A stretch of 64,000 nucleotides of DNA from Chitinophaga sp. GbtcB8 (GTDB lineage: Bacteria > Bacteroidota > Bacteroidia > Chitinophagales > Chitinophagaceae). The stretch spans positions 168,487 to 232,486 of the forward strand of contig NZ_JAGXJN010000006.1 of NCBI RefSeq assembly GCF_019091455.1, read 5' to 3'. Below, one piece after another: positions 21,981 through 31,268 of this stretch. Numbering within the stretch: position 1 is the stretch's first letter; the number at the start of each line of letters is the position of its first letter. The notes beneath the pieces were generated by a model. The model was not told the DNA's origin. It ran no database searches and saw only the letters and a program-made list of their open reading frames with translations. Made by a program: the position numbers and the translations under genes.

Positions 21981-22928
21981 TTACCATGTTCTTCCTTTCA
22001 AAAATTCCTGTACCTGGCTGCTGGATACAGGCAGCTCGTTAATATGATCGTGCAGCCATTTGGAGAAATCCCTTTCTATCTCATCGCTCCAGCGTGAGTC
22101 GATCTGTCCGGGTGTATATGTTCCTGCGCGCAGCCGCTCATGGCCAAACATATCGCGCAGGCGCACGATCTCAGAGGTTACTACTACTTTTTGTACCAGC
22201 TGCGGCGGAATGAAGATCACACCGCCATCCCTGCCCAGCACCACATCACCCGGCATTACAGTAGCCTTGCCTATGCGTGTGGGCTGGTTAATGCCGGCAA
22301 GCGTGGTATTTAATTCGCCCGCAGGATTGTTCAGGTGGTGTGATGGATGATAGCTGCGAAAAAAAGAAGTGAAGGAGCCGATCTCTTTCAATCCTTTGAT
22401 ATCACGGATGGCGCCATCGTATATGATGCCGTTGCCGGTTTTGGCATAAATAGAATTGCCGAGATTATCTCCTATTGTAGGACCGTCTTCATAAGCATCA
22501 AACTGGTCTACTACATACACATCGCGTTTCACCAGCAGGTCAATAGGCCAGGAGTTCTGCGCTTTCACTCTTTTATCACGCAGGCCAAACTGGTCTATGA
22601 CGCGGTGCAGGTCCGGGCGGCCGGGCACAAAGATGGCAGTAACGGCGCGGCCTACCAGCACACTGTCGGGGTTAATGGTCTGCCATTCACCTTCATACTG
22701 GTGTTTGTAATTTTCATTCCGGAGTACAGCCCATGCTTCTTCCAGGGTTACCAGCTTCATACGGTCCAGCAGGCTGTCAGGTACTTTAGGCCTGCCATCG
22801 GCAAAGCGTTCACCTTTCCATTCAGGTGTGAGTGCAATAAGCTGCTCGCGGCTGATCTGCTGGGCATGTATTGAGCCGTATACCCAAAACAGTAATACTG
22901 CTGTCAGCCAATATTTTGATCTGTGCAT
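21981..22928 (-). CDS. Exported RraA-like protein (aldolase-type fold)
   Basis: A protein of about 315 residues of the RraA/4-hydroxy-4-methyl-2-oxoglutarate aldolase family. Members either cleave 2-keto acids in a metal-dependent way or act as regulators. The family core is clear (GDNLGNSIYAKTGNGIIYDG, then AIRD and the later VMPGDVVLGRDGGVIFIP). The start at 22928 is chosen because it gives a clean signal peptide (MHRSKYWLTAVLLF to SIHAQQ). A longer frame up to 23018 would run into the kinase gene and bury the signal. With the dehydratase 22 bp downstream it could cleave the keto-acid product outside the cytoplasm. The last 60 residues are family-variable. Confidence 0.82.
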   Translation of the reverse strand: MHRSKYWLTAVLLFWVYGSIHAQQISREQLIALTPEWKGERFADGRPKVPDSLLDRMKLVTLEEAWAVLRNENYKHQYEGEWQTINPDSVLVGRAVTAIFVPGRPDLHRVIDQFGLRDKRVKAQNSWPIDLLVKRDVYVVDQFDAYEDGPTIGDNLGNSIYAKTGNGIIYDGAIRDIKGLKEIGSFTSFFRSYHPSHHLNNPAGELNTTLAGINQPTRIGKATVMPGDVVLGRDGGVIFIPPQLVQKVVVTSEIVRLRDMFGHERLRAGTYTPGQIDSRWSDEIERDFSKWLHDHINELPVSSSQVQEFLKGRTW

Positions 22929-22938
22929 AGCAATAGGT

Positions 22939-24495
22939 TTATAATGGTGAATTATGTGGTAACAGGTTAGTGGCGGCATATTGCTGCTGCAGGTTGCCAA
23001 TGGCCTCAAATTCATCAAACAATTTGGTGCTCAGCTTTTCAAAGATGTTGAAGTAGTCGGCATACATTGCATGGCGCTGTTGATCCGGTTCATACATATC
23101 AGGCAGCTCCACAATGCGGGCCGCTTCATCCAGCGATCTGTAAAGGCCCATTTCAGTAGCGCTCAGTAACCAGGCGCCAAAGCTCACGCTGTGGAATTCC
23201 CGCCGCAGGCGCACGGGTTTGTTGAACATATCGGCAATGATCTGGGTGCAGAAGGGAGTAGTACCAAAGCTGCCGTTCACTGAAAGGCTTTGGATGGTGC
23301 GCTGTTCACCAAGGCTTTTGCCAATGCTGTATATTTCATACAGGATGCCCTCAATGGTAGCGCGTATAAAATGTTTGCGTTCATGTTTAATGTTCAATCC
23401 AAAATAGGAGCCCCGGGCATTGGCATTCCAGATAGGAGCGCGTTCGCCCAGCAAATAGGGCAGGAACAGCAGGCCGTCCGAACCTGCCGGTACCTGTGCT
23501 GCTTCTTCCAGGAGCTGCTGTATACTGTGTGTTATATCAAAGGGTTTTGTGAAATCACCGAACTGCTTTGCAAACCAGTCAAAGATATTCCCGCCGTTAT
23601 TGGTAGGCCCGCCACTTACATAACAATCATCGGTAAGCAGGTAATTGAAGAAGCGCATTTGCTCATCTTTCAATACAGTGGGGCCCATTACCCGTACGGC
23701 CCCGCTGTCTTCAATGGTAATGGTGGCTTTTCCTTCGCCTTTTACGCCGTCGCCCAGCGTGGCCAGGCAGCCATCGCTGGAGCCGATAAGTATTTTGACG
23801 TCGGCAGGCAGGCCCAGTGATTGCTGGTAAGCCATTTTCAATTTGCCGGCAGTAGTAAATATGGGCGCCAGCTCAGGTAGTTTGGCTGCTGTAATACCTG
23901 CATACTCCAAAGCATCCGCTTCCCAGGTTACGGTATGTATGTTCAGCAAACCGGTAGCAGAAGCAATGCTATAATCTATCAGGTACTTACCTGTGAGCTG
24001 GTGAATGATATAACTTTTTATAGAAAGGAATTTACTGGCTTGTTTGAACCGTTCTTTATCCCGGGTCCTTAGCCACGCTATTTTCAGCAGGGGCGACATG
24101 GGATGAATGGGTGTGCCCGTGGCTGCATACAGGCTGGGGCCAAGGGCCGACCGGCGCAGCTCCTGCGCTTCTTTCTTGGCGCGGTTATCGGCCCAGGTAA
24201 TGGCGTTGCCGAGCGGGTTGCCATTTTTGTCCACTGCCAGCAAACTATGCATGGCGGCGCTGAAACAGATGCAGGCTACTTTATATTTTTTCGGGTAAAG
24301 ATATTGGTTCAGCAGGTTCTTTACCACATACAATGTGGTGATAAAGATCTGTTCGGGATCCTGCTCACTGTGATCAGGGTCAGTATGAAATGTAGGATAA
24401 TGGCCTTTCATCGAATGGAGGACGTGGCCGCTCAGGTCAAAGGCAAAAACCCTTACCCCGTTTGTTCCCAGCTCAATAGTAATGATACATTCCAT
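22939..24495 (-). CDS. FGGY-family carbohydrate kinase (gluconokinase-like)
   Basis: A 518-residue cytosolic kinase phosphorylating a sugar or sugar acid. Residues about 4-250 form the FGGY N-domain with DPDHSEQDP, the ITWADNRA segment and ATGTPIHPMSPLLKIAW, a stretch resembling gluconokinases. The C-domain follows (GSSDGCLATLGDG, EDSGAVRVMG, GGPTNNGGNIFDW, SVNGSFG). The first phosphate motif reads IELGTNG where most FGGY kinases have DxGT, so Glu8 replaces the usual Asp. The gene starts 12 bp after the AraC regulator stop and ends 11 bp before the RraA-like start, so co-transcription is likely. Substrate could be gluconate or a related acid. Confidence 0.85.
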   Translation of the reverse strand: MECIITIELGTNGVRVFAFDLSGHVLHSMKGHYPTFHTDPDHSEQDPEQIFITTLYVVKNLLNQYLYPKKYKVACICFSAAMHSLLAVDKNGNPLGNAITWADNRAKKEAQELRRSALGPSLYAATGTPIHPMSPLLKIAWLRTRDKERFKQASKFLSIKSYIIHQLTGKYLIDYSIASATGLLNIHTVTWEADALEYAGITAAKLPELAPIFTTAGKLKMAYQQSLGLPADVKILIGSSDGCLATLGDGVKGEGKATITIEDSGAVRVMGPTVLKDEQMRFFNYLLTDDCYVSGGPTNNGGNIFDWFAKQFGDFTKPFDITHSIQQLLEEAAQVPAGSDGLLFLPYLLGERAPIWNANARGSYFGLNIKHERKHFIRATIEGILYEIYSIGKSLGEQRTIQSLSVNGSFGTTPFCTQIIADMFNKPVRLRREFHSVSFGAWLLSATEMGLYRSLDEAARIVELPDMYEPDQQRHAMYADYFNIFEKLSTKLFDEFEAIGNLQQQYAATNLLPHNSPL

Positions 24496-24506
24496 GTCTA
24501 TCGTAA

Positions 24507-25394
24507 TTATTTATTGTATAAATGGTTTTTTCTGAACTCACTGGGCCGGTAACCGGTCAGCTTTTTAAAGGTGGTGGAAAAATGTTGCGATGAATAAAAG
24601 CCGGTATCCAGCGCTATATCTGTTACGCTGATATCCGGCCGCTTCAACAGTTTGATGGCTTCGGAAATACGGATGTTGATCAGGTAATTGATGGGTGAAA
24701 AACCGGAGTAGCTTTTTACCCGCTCTGTGAACAGGGTGGTGCCCAGCCCAACCAGCGCCGCCATTTCTTCTACCGTCCATTGATAGCTCAGGTCCCGGCG
24801 CAAAGCTTCTTCCAGGTGCATGAATGTTTTGGGGAAGTCGCGGCCGGGATTGTTTTGCATGGTCATGTGCCGAGTTACCTGTATCAATAGCTCATCAAGC
24901 TGGTGATTGACCCGCGTTTGATATCCTATTTCATGACCGGACAATTCTGCGTGTATGCATTTAAGTATTTTACCGGCTTCATTGAACCTGCAAAGAACGG
25001 GGGTGTAGTTTAATAATAATATTTTGCCGATAGCGGCGCCTTCGCTTTCCGATAAGCCGCTCCACTTACCAGGCAGCAGATGGCCGTTTTCCAGCTTTTG
25101 CATGCTGATATGCAGCCAGGTGAAAGAGCCGATCTCCAATACGCCGTCATCGCTGCCAAACGGCACGCCGGGTAATACCAGCGCTACATCGCCCGGGTAT
25201 AAAACATAAGGCTGATGATTGATACGCCATGCGAATTTGCCTTCTATTATATAATACAGGCGGATGTCTTCCGTGGCTGTGCTGAGAAAGGTATTGAGCT
25301 GAATAGCGCCATTCTTTTTTATGCCCAGCTCAGAAATATGCGGGAACAACCTCAGTTCTGCCGATTTACCGCGTTGTAGTACAAATTGATGCAT
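24507..25394 (-). CDS. AraC-family transcriptional regulator
   Basis: A 295-residue regulator. Residues about 1-140 form a cupin-like ligand domain (YYIIEGKFAWRIN, then YPGDVALVLPGVPFG). Residues about 195-292 are the double helix-turn-helix of AraC proteins (WTVEEMAALVGLGTTLFTERVK, with SVTDIALDTGFYSSQHFSTTFKKLTGYRPSEFR at the end). It is the first gene of the sugar-acid operon and is divergent from the SusC gene starting at 25557. Both transcripts could be controlled from the 162-bp gap. A sugar-acid inducer is plausible but inferred from neighbours. Confidence 0.9.
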   Translation of the reverse strand: MHQFVLQRGKSAELRLFPHISELGIKKNGAIQLNTFLSTATEDIRLYYIIEGKFAWRINHQPYVLYPGDVALVLPGVPFGSDDGVLEIGSFTWLHISMQKLENGHLLPGKWSGLSESEGAAIGKILLLNYTPVLCRFNEAGKILKCIHAELSGHEIGYQTRVNHQLDELLIQVTRHMTMQNNPGRDFPKTFMHLEEALRRDLSYQWTVEEMAALVGLGTTLFTERVKSYSGFSPINYLINIRISEAIKLLKRPDISVTDIALDTGFYSSQHFSTTFKKLTGYRPSEFRKNHLYNK

Positions 25395-25556
25395 AAGGTT
25401 TATCTAAATACGGGGTAATCAGTTTCACTCGTGGAATACTGTATAAAGAAAAGAAATTTATTCTTTAGAGATGTACAAAATTCAACGCCGTTCTATTTTG
25501 GAAGTTTTTGAATGTAATACCGGATAATTTGTTGCTTGAACTTACAACTTCCCGTT

Positions 25557-28500
25557 ATGAAAATGTATACCAATGGCAGGCGTCCTTGCCTGATCAGCTT
25601 TTGGCTGCTTTTCTTTCTTTTTCTATTGCGATCTGCTGCTCATGCACAAACGGTTACAGGTACTGTGTCGGATGATAAAGGTGTGAAACTTTACCGTGTT
25701 TCTGTGGGAGTAAAAGGAACCACACATGGTACAACCACCGATGGCGATGGCAGATACAGCATTCCTGCTGCAGCCAATGCCACGCTGGTGTTCAGCTCAG
25801 TAGGGTATAAAACAATGAATGTGGAAGTTGCCGGGCGCGCCGTGGTGGATGTATCTATGGCAGAGGAGAACCAGAGCCTGGGTGAGGTGGTGGTTACGGC
25901 CCTGGGCATCAGAAGGCAGGCCCGTAGCCTGGGATATTCCGCCACCAGCGTTAAAACTGAAGAGCTGACGGTGAACCGCACCAGCAATGTAATGAATGCC
26001 TTACAGGGTAAGGTGGCTGGGCTGAATATTTCATCGCTGGGCACAGGTCCCGGTGGTACCTCCAAAGTCCGTATCCGTGGCCAGTCGTCCCTTTCAGGGC
26101 AGAATAATCCACTGATCGTTATCAACGGCGTGCCGGTTGATAATACTAACTTCAACGACAATATCATATCAGGCGTTGTAAAAGGAGGCGGGGTGTTTGC
26201 AGATGGGGGAGATGGCTTATCCAGCATAAACCCTGATGATATAGAAAGCATGACGGTCTTAAAAGGAGCGCCTGCATCGGCGCTCTATGGGTCGCGCGCT
26301 AAAGATGGTGTGATCATGATCACCACTAAAACAAGAGGGAAAACAAAAGGTATTGGCGTTACCTATAACCTGAACTATACCAATGATACACCATTGGATT
26401 TTACAGATTACCAGGATCAATACGGACAGGGTGAGAATGGTGTCCGCCCTACAGCTCCTAATCCTACTTCAGGACAGTGGTCGTTCGGGGAAAAGTTTGC
26501 ACCCGGTATGACGCAGGTGCTGTTCGATAATCTAACGGTTCCATACCAGCCGCAGGGCAGCCGTATTAAGGAGTTCTACCGCCATGGCCAGAATGTTGCC
26601 AACACAGTGGCATTTGAGGCCAGTAATGATAAAGGCGGTATGCGCCTGTCGCTGAATAATACGGAGAACAGAGGTATCGTGCCCAATAATTCGTTTAACC
26701 GTAAAACCATGAACCTGGGTTATAGCTATAACCTGTCAGAACAGCTCATTTTGTCCGGCAATATCAACTATTCCAGGGAAGTCAATAAGAACCCGCCGAA
26801 TATTGCTAACCAGGATAATTCCATTCCTACCTCTATAATGGCCATGTCAACCTCCATGCCGTTAAATTTGCTCAATGAGAACAAATACAATGCAGCAGGC
26901 AATGAAAATCCCTGGTCCAGGTTCACGAACCGCACCAATCCGTATTGGGTGCTGGCGGAACAGTTCCACAACATTAAACGCGACCGCATCTTTGGCAATG
27001 TAGCATTGAAATATAATATCCTCCCATGGCTGAGTGTACAGGGCCGCTTTGGGCAGGATTACTGGTCACGTGATGAGGAGGTGAATAACTTCCCAACCGG
27101 TCAGGCTTCCAGGGCAGCTGCGCCTCCCGGTTTCGTGAACGGTTTGTTTACCCAGGAATCGCGCCGCTTCAGGGAAACGAACCTGGATTTCCTGGTGAAT
27201 GCAAACAGGCAGTTCGGTGATCTGGGATTGAGCCTGAATGCCGGCGGCAACCGCATGCGCAAAAGGTCCGACATTAATAATGTAGTAGTTACCGATTTTA
27301 TCATCAGGGATTTGTATACAGTGCAGAACGGGCGGGCAAAAGATCCGGTGTACACGCTTACAGAACAGGGCGTGAACTCGCTCTACAGCTCAGCGGAACT
27401 GAACTGGAAACAAACCTTTTATGTAACAGGCACCGTGCGTAATGACTGGTTCTCTACACTGTCTCCGGCAAACAGGAGCATTTTATATCCATCCGTTTCA
27501 GGCAGCTATGTGTTTTCCGAACACCTGCCTGCTTTAAGCTGGCTGAACTTCGGTAAGGTGCGGCTGGGTTATGCGGAGGTAGGCAGCGACGGCGATGTAG
27601 CGCCTTATTCGGACCGGCTGTTCTATACCCCGAACCCCAATTTTGCTACTAATCCCAATGGTGTACCGGTACCGGTAGGCACCAGTAATATCAGTAACGG
27701 TGTTACCGGCACCACCTTGCCCAATCCCCGGCTGAGACCCAGCCGTGTAGCAGAAACAGAAGCCGGCCTGGAATTACGCATGTTTAACAGCCGTGTAAAC
27801 CTGGATGTGGCAGCCTACCGGAAGATCACAAGCGACCAGATAGTGCTGGTGCAGATCTCTGACGCCTCCGGTTTTTTCAATACACCCATCAACAGTGGTA
27901 AAAGCCGCAATTACGGGTTTGAGGCCCTGTTAAACCTGGTGCCGGTAAGGACCGGAAAGTTCAATTGGGAATTTACGGCCAATACTTCTTACAACATTAC
28001 TAAAGTGCTGAGCATTGTTACTGACAAACCCGGTGAGCGCATTACTACGGGCACGCATGTATTTAATGGTGAAACCCGGCAGGTGGTGGGTGAAGAGATA
28101 GGCCAGATCGCCGGTTACGGGTATGCGCGGAATGAAAAAGGACAAATGATCTTTCAGTCGAACGGTTTGCCCCAGCGCACACCCGACTTCGTGTTGTTTG
28201 GCAGTGCCCTGCCCAAATGGGTAGGCGGTTTCCTTAACTCTTTTAATTACAACGGCATTACACTGAATGTGCTCATTGATTATAAGCTAGGCAATAAAAT
28301 GTTGTCGGGCACCAACTTCAACGCCGTGCGGCATGGCCTGCATAAAATGACGCTGGAAGGCCGTGAATCAGGTGTGAAAGGCAACGGTGTGGATGCTAAT
28401 GGTGATCCGAACAACGCGGTAGCATCGGTACAAACCTATTGGGAACATCTTCGCACACAGCAGATCGTAGAAGCAGTTGTTTATAATGGTGGTTACTGGA

Positions 28501-28733
28501 AGCTGCGCCAGCTAAGCCTGGGTTATGACTTTACAAAACATCTTTCCCCTAAATGGCCTATCAAAGGTGTAAAGCTTGATTTTGTAGCCAATAATGTACT
28601 GATCATCAAGAAATGGGTAGACAATATCGATCCTGAAACATTTGGTTTTGGATCGGATAACCAGGTGGGGCTGGAATCGCCCGGCCTGCCCAGCACCCGC
28701 AGCCTTGGATTGAATTTGAATATTAAATTCTAA
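25557..28733 (+). CDS. SusC/RagA-family TonB-dependent outer-membrane transporter
   Basis: About 1,058 residues. After a signal peptide (cleavage near AAHAQ), residues about 30-110 form the carboxypeptidase-regulatory-like domain (VTGTVSDDKGVKL to VVDVSMAE). A TonB box region follows (LGEVVVTALGI), then the plug domain (IRGQSSLSGQNNPLIVINGVPVD, MTVLKGAPASALYGSRAKDG) and a 22-strand barrel ending in aromatic KF. It imports oligosaccharides with the SusD partner 11 bp downstream. It has no STN domain, so unlike the other two SusC proteins here it probably does not signal through FecR. Control by the divergent AraC protein is likely. The ATG at 25557 is preferred over a TTG at 25536. Confidence 0.93.
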   Translation: MKMYTNGRRPCLISFWLLFFLFLLRSAAHAQTVTGTVSDDKGVKLYRVSVGVKGTTHGTTTDGDGRYSIPAAANATLVFSSVGYKTMNVEVAGRAVVDVSMAEENQSLGEVVVTALGIRRQARSLGYSATSVKTEELTVNRTSNVMNALQGKVAGLNISSLGTGPGGTSKVRIRGQSSLSGQNNPLIVINGVPVDNTNFNDNIISGVVKGGGVFADGGDGLSSINPDDIESMTVLKGAPASALYGSRAKDGVIMITTKTRGKTKGIGVTYNLNYTNDTPLDFTDYQDQYGQGENGVRPTAPNPTSGQWSFGEKFAPGMTQVLFDNLTVPYQPQGSRIKEFYRHGQNVANTVAFEASNDKGGMRLSLNNTENRGIVPNNSFNRKTMNLGYSYNLSEQLILSGNINYSREVNKNPPNIANQDNSIPTSIMAMSTSMPLNLLNENKYNAAGNENPWSRFTNRTNPYWVLAEQFHNIKRDRIFGNVALKYNILPWLSVQGRFGQDYWSRDEEVNNFPTGQASRAAAPPGFVNGLFTQESRRFRETNLDFLVNANRQFGDLGLSLNAGGNRMRKRSDINNVVVTDFIIRDLYTVQNGRAKDPVYTLTEQGVNSLYSSAELNWKQTFYVTGTVRNDWFSTLSPANRSILYPSVSGSYVFSEHLPALSWLNFGKVRLGYAEVGSDGDVAPYSDRLFYTPNPNFATNPNGVPVPVGTSNISNGVTGTTLPNPRLRPSRVAETEAGLELRMFNSRVNLDVAAYRKITSDQIVLVQISDASGFFNTPINSGKSRNYGFEALLNLVPVRTGKFNWEFTANTSYNITKVLSIVTDKPGERITTGTHVFNGETRQVVGEEIGQIAGYGYARNEKGQMIFQSNGLPQRTPDFVLFGSALPKWVGGFLNSFNYNGITLNVLIDYKLGNKMLSGTNFNAVRHGLHKMTLEGRESGVKGNGVDANGDPNNAVASVQTYWEHLRTQQIVEAVVYNGGYWKLRQLSLGYDFTKHLSPKWPIKGVKLDFVANNVLIIKKWVDNIDPETFGFGSDNQVGLESPGLPSTRSLGLNLNIKF

Positions 28734-28744
28734 CAACCTCCGTC

Positions 28745-30286
28745 ATGAAAAAGATCTTAAACTATAGCATTGGGTTCTTATTATTGCTGGTCATGGCTTC
28801 CTGCGAAAGTGGATTGTCCGATCTGAATGTGAACAAAACAAATCCCTCTTCGCTTGACCCCGCGCTGTTGTTGAACCAGGGCATTATTAATACTTCCTTT
28901 CCTGTAAAATCACTGGTATTCGATGTGGGCATTGTGCAGCAGATGGTATCGCCCAACGGCGGGGTGCTGGCCGGCGCCAATTTCAACCAGGACAGCCGCG
29001 ATGTAACTACGCAGCCTCTATGGGCAGTCTATTATCAAAGTGTGATCAAGAATACGCATGATGCCCTGATGCGTACAAAAGACGATCCGGCCAGGAGTAA
29101 TATGTACAATATGGCGCGCATTTACCAGTCGTACGTTTTCATGATACTAACAGATGAATATGGCGACATACCCTATACAGAAGGAGGAGCCGGTCTTTCA
29201 GAAGATATCCTGTTCCCTGAATATGACGGCCAGCAGGACATCTACCCCAAGATCATCCAGGAGCTGACAGAGGCGGCAGCCGCCCTGAACCCGGCAGGGA
29301 CTATTGAAACCGGTGATGTATTATATGCCGGTGATGTGGCCAAATGGAAAAAATTTGCTTATTCCCTGCTGCTGCGCGCCGGTATGCGGTTAATAAAAGT
29401 AGATGCAGCAAAAGCACAAAGCACGGTGCAGGCAGCCGTGACCGGCGGCGTGATCACCGGCAACGCAGATAATGCGTATATCCGTCATGATCCCAATTTC
29501 ACCCAGCCCATAGGCGCAACGCTCAACGGCAGTGAAGCCGCTAACTTTTACCTCGCCAGGCCCTTTGTAGACCAGCTAAAGAATACGAATGATCCCCGTT
29601 TACCGGCCATTGCCATCCGGTATGTAGGGGCCGGCAGCGGTACAGGACAAACGGTAGCCGTTGGCACCACCGATCCTGCAAAACAAATAGGTATGCCCAT
29701 GGGGAAAGATAATGGTACCATCGGAGCTGCCGCCACTGCCGACGGCCTGGCCAGCTTCTATGATTACAGCCAGGTAGATCGCCGCAGGATCGTGAAGATC
29801 TCTTCGCCGGTATTCCTGGTAACTGCCGCGCAAACCAATCTGCTGCTGGCTGAGGCGAGCTTCAGGGGCTGGATCACCGGTGGTACTGCAGCCCAATATT
29901 TTGCAGACGGCATCCGGGCGCATATGGACCAGATGGCTGCATATGATCCCAATTCCGCTGTTCCTGCTGCTGCCCGTGATAATTATGTTACTGCCAACCC
30001 ATTAACGGCCGGCACTGAGCTGCAGCAGATCAATACACAATACTGGATCGCTTCTTTTCTGAACGGGCCTGAGGCTTTTGCTAATTTCAGAAGAAGCGGT
30101 TTCCCGTCACTGACACCCAATCCATACGGGCAGCCCAGTAATCCGGATGTGCCAAATGGTACTTTTATCAGAAGGCTCACCTATCCAACATCTGAGCTGA
30201 GTGTAAATACCGATAAGGTGAATAAGGCAATTGAACGTCAGGGCGCTGATAAGCTGAGCACCCGGGTATGGTGGGATAAACCCTAA
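28745..30286 (+). CDS. SusD-like outer-membrane lipoprotein (SusD-like_2 type)
   Basis: A 513-residue glycan-binding lipoprotein with lipobox VMASC (Cys20). The opening LSDLNVNKTNPSSLDPALLLNQG and the phrase DEYGDIPYTEGG are typical of the SusD/RagB branch called SusD-like_2. TPR-like helices run through the protein (IYPKIIQELTEAAAAL, KWKKFAYSLLLRAGMRL). It caps the SusC barrel encoded 11 bp upstream and hands over the substrate. A hairpin terminator follows at 30345. The nearby pectate lyase suggests pectin fragments, but that is inference. Confidence 0.92.
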   Translation: MKKILNYSIGFLLLLVMASCESGLSDLNVNKTNPSSLDPALLLNQGIINTSFPVKSLVFDVGIVQQMVSPNGGVLAGANFNQDSRDVTTQPLWAVYYQSVIKNTHDALMRTKDDPARSNMYNMARIYQSYVFMILTDEYGDIPYTEGGAGLSEDILFPEYDGQQDIYPKIIQELTEAAAALNPAGTIETGDVLYAGDVAKWKKFAYSLLLRAGMRLIKVDAAKAQSTVQAAVTGGVITGNADNAYIRHDPNFTQPIGATLNGSEAANFYLARPFVDQLKNTNDPRLPAIAIRYVGAGSGTGQTVAVGTTDPAKQIGMPMGKDNGTIGAAATADGLASFYDYSQVDRRRIVKISSPVFLVTAAQTNLLLAEASFRGWITGGTAAQYFADGIRAHMDQMAAYDPNSAVPAAARDNYVTANPLTAGTELQQINTQYWIASFLNGPEAFANFRRSGFPSLTPNPYGQPSNPDVPNGTFIRRLTYPTSELSVNTDKVNKAIERQGADKLSTRVWWDKP

Positions 30287-30593
30287 AACCACCATGCGTA
30301 GTTTGACTTTTCCCTTGAATAGCTTTTAGGCCAATGGCCGCAATACCTGTGCCCTGATGTGGCACAGGTTTACCTCCCTCATAACCCACCCGGCTCACTT
30401 CCCCTGGCTTAATAAAAAATAAACTTCTGCGGATTTTTGTAATTTCAGCCGCCTTAAACCGGGTATTCAATGCAGGCCATGGCAGCCTGCAAAGTTACAA
30501 AGACATGAATACCATTGTTTATATACAAGGCTTCAGCTTTGAACAGGAACATTTTGCGCTACATTTAGCAAACCGAAAGCAGAGTTATTCAGA
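30287..30593. other. 307-bp intergenic region before the first ECF sigma gene
   Basis: This gap holds the SusC/SusD terminator (30345-30371) and a second perfect hairpin (30471-30491, arms TGCAGGC and GCCTGCA with a 7-base loop). The rest is AT-rich with no convincing TAnnTTTG promoter match and no supported gene. Confidence 0.6.
30345..30371 (+). terminator. Terminator after the first SusC/SusD pair
   Basis: ACCTGTGCC and GGCACAGGT form a perfect 9-bp stem with a 7-base loop, 58 bp after the SusD stop. The following T-tract is short (TTTA). Confidence 0.6.
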
Positions 30594-31205
30594 TTGTCAA
30601 ACCAGGAGGTACATAACGAACAGGATTTGCTCATGCGCATGGCAGCAGGGGACACCGTTGCTTTTGATACCCTTTTCCGCCTTCATTGGGATCATGTTTA
30701 TTCTGTTGCCTTCCTGGCTTCAAGATCAGCGGATTTTGCCAAGGATGTAGCACAGGAAGTTTTTCTATGGGTGTGGAAAGAGCGGCAGCAAATGACTACG
30801 GTACAGAATATACGTGGTTATTTGTACCAGGCCACCCGGAATTTCATCCTCAGAAAGCTGAAACGCGTTACCATTGAAGAAAGTTATAAAAGATCCCTGT
30901 CCCATCCTCTCGGTTATATTACCCAGGCTGAAGCCACCCCGGAAATGAACGCCCGTCTGAAAGAGCTGCAGCAGCTCATAGAAGCAGGTATACGAAAACT
31001 TCCCCCGCAGCAGCAGCGTGCTTTCCGGCTTAGCCGGGAACAGGGCCTGTCCCATGAGGCTATTGCCCGGGAAATGGGACTGAGCGGGCATACTGTAAAG
31101 GATTATATTGTAAAGGCGCTGGCTTTTCTGCGAAAATATATCACCCAGTATGGAGATATTTTGCTGGTATGCCTGTTTGCCAGTTATGTAAAAAATTTTT
31201 TTTAA
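30594..31205 (+). CDS. ECF-type RNA polymerase sigma factor (FecI-like)
   Basis: A 203-residue sigma-70 family factor. Region 2 spans about 25-95 (AFDTLFRLHWDHVYSVAF, DVAQEVFLWVWKERQQM, IRGYLYQATRNFILRKLKR) and region 4 about 130-190 (LPPQQQRAFRLSREQGLSH, EAIAREMGLSGHTVKDYIVKAL). It should direct transcription of the SusC/SusD genes downstream when released by the FecR-like protein encoded 63 bp away. The start is TTG at 30594, giving the usual N-terminus MSNQEVHNEQDLL. The first in-frame ATG is at 30633 and would remove part of the conserved start. The gene ends in AAAAATTTTTTTT and TAA, a homopolymer shared with the second sigma gene in this window. Confidence 0.9.
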   Translation: MSNQEVHNEQDLLMRMAAGDTVAFDTLFRLHWDHVYSVAFLASRSADFAKDVAQEVFLWVWKERQQMTTVQNIRGYLYQATRNFILRKLKRVTIEESYKRSLSHPLGYITQAEATPEMNARLKELQQLIEAGIRKLPPQQQRAFRLSREQGLSHEAIAREMGLSGHTVKDYIVKALAFLRKYITQYGDILLVCLFASYVKNFF

Positions 31206-31268
31206 CCCGGACACGTCCTTTTTCTTAAGCTGGGTTCCATTATTATAAGCCGGTAGTAAAATTGTACA

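Noticed and set aside
22347..22874. Plus-strand frame of 175 codons inside the RraA-like gene
   Set aside because: Antisense shadow of a well supported gene; no recognisable family.
22929..23018. N-terminal extension of the RraA-like protein
   Set aside because: It would overlap the kinase gene and bury an evident signal peptide; the ATG at 22928 is better.
23290..23820. Plus-strand frame of 176 codons inside the FGGY kinase gene
   Set aside because: Antisense shadow; the kinase motifs on the minus strand explain the sequence.
30505..30750. Plus-strand frame of 81 codons before and into the first ECF sigma gene
   Set aside because: Out of frame with the sigma gene and without family signal; the sigma frame explains the second half.
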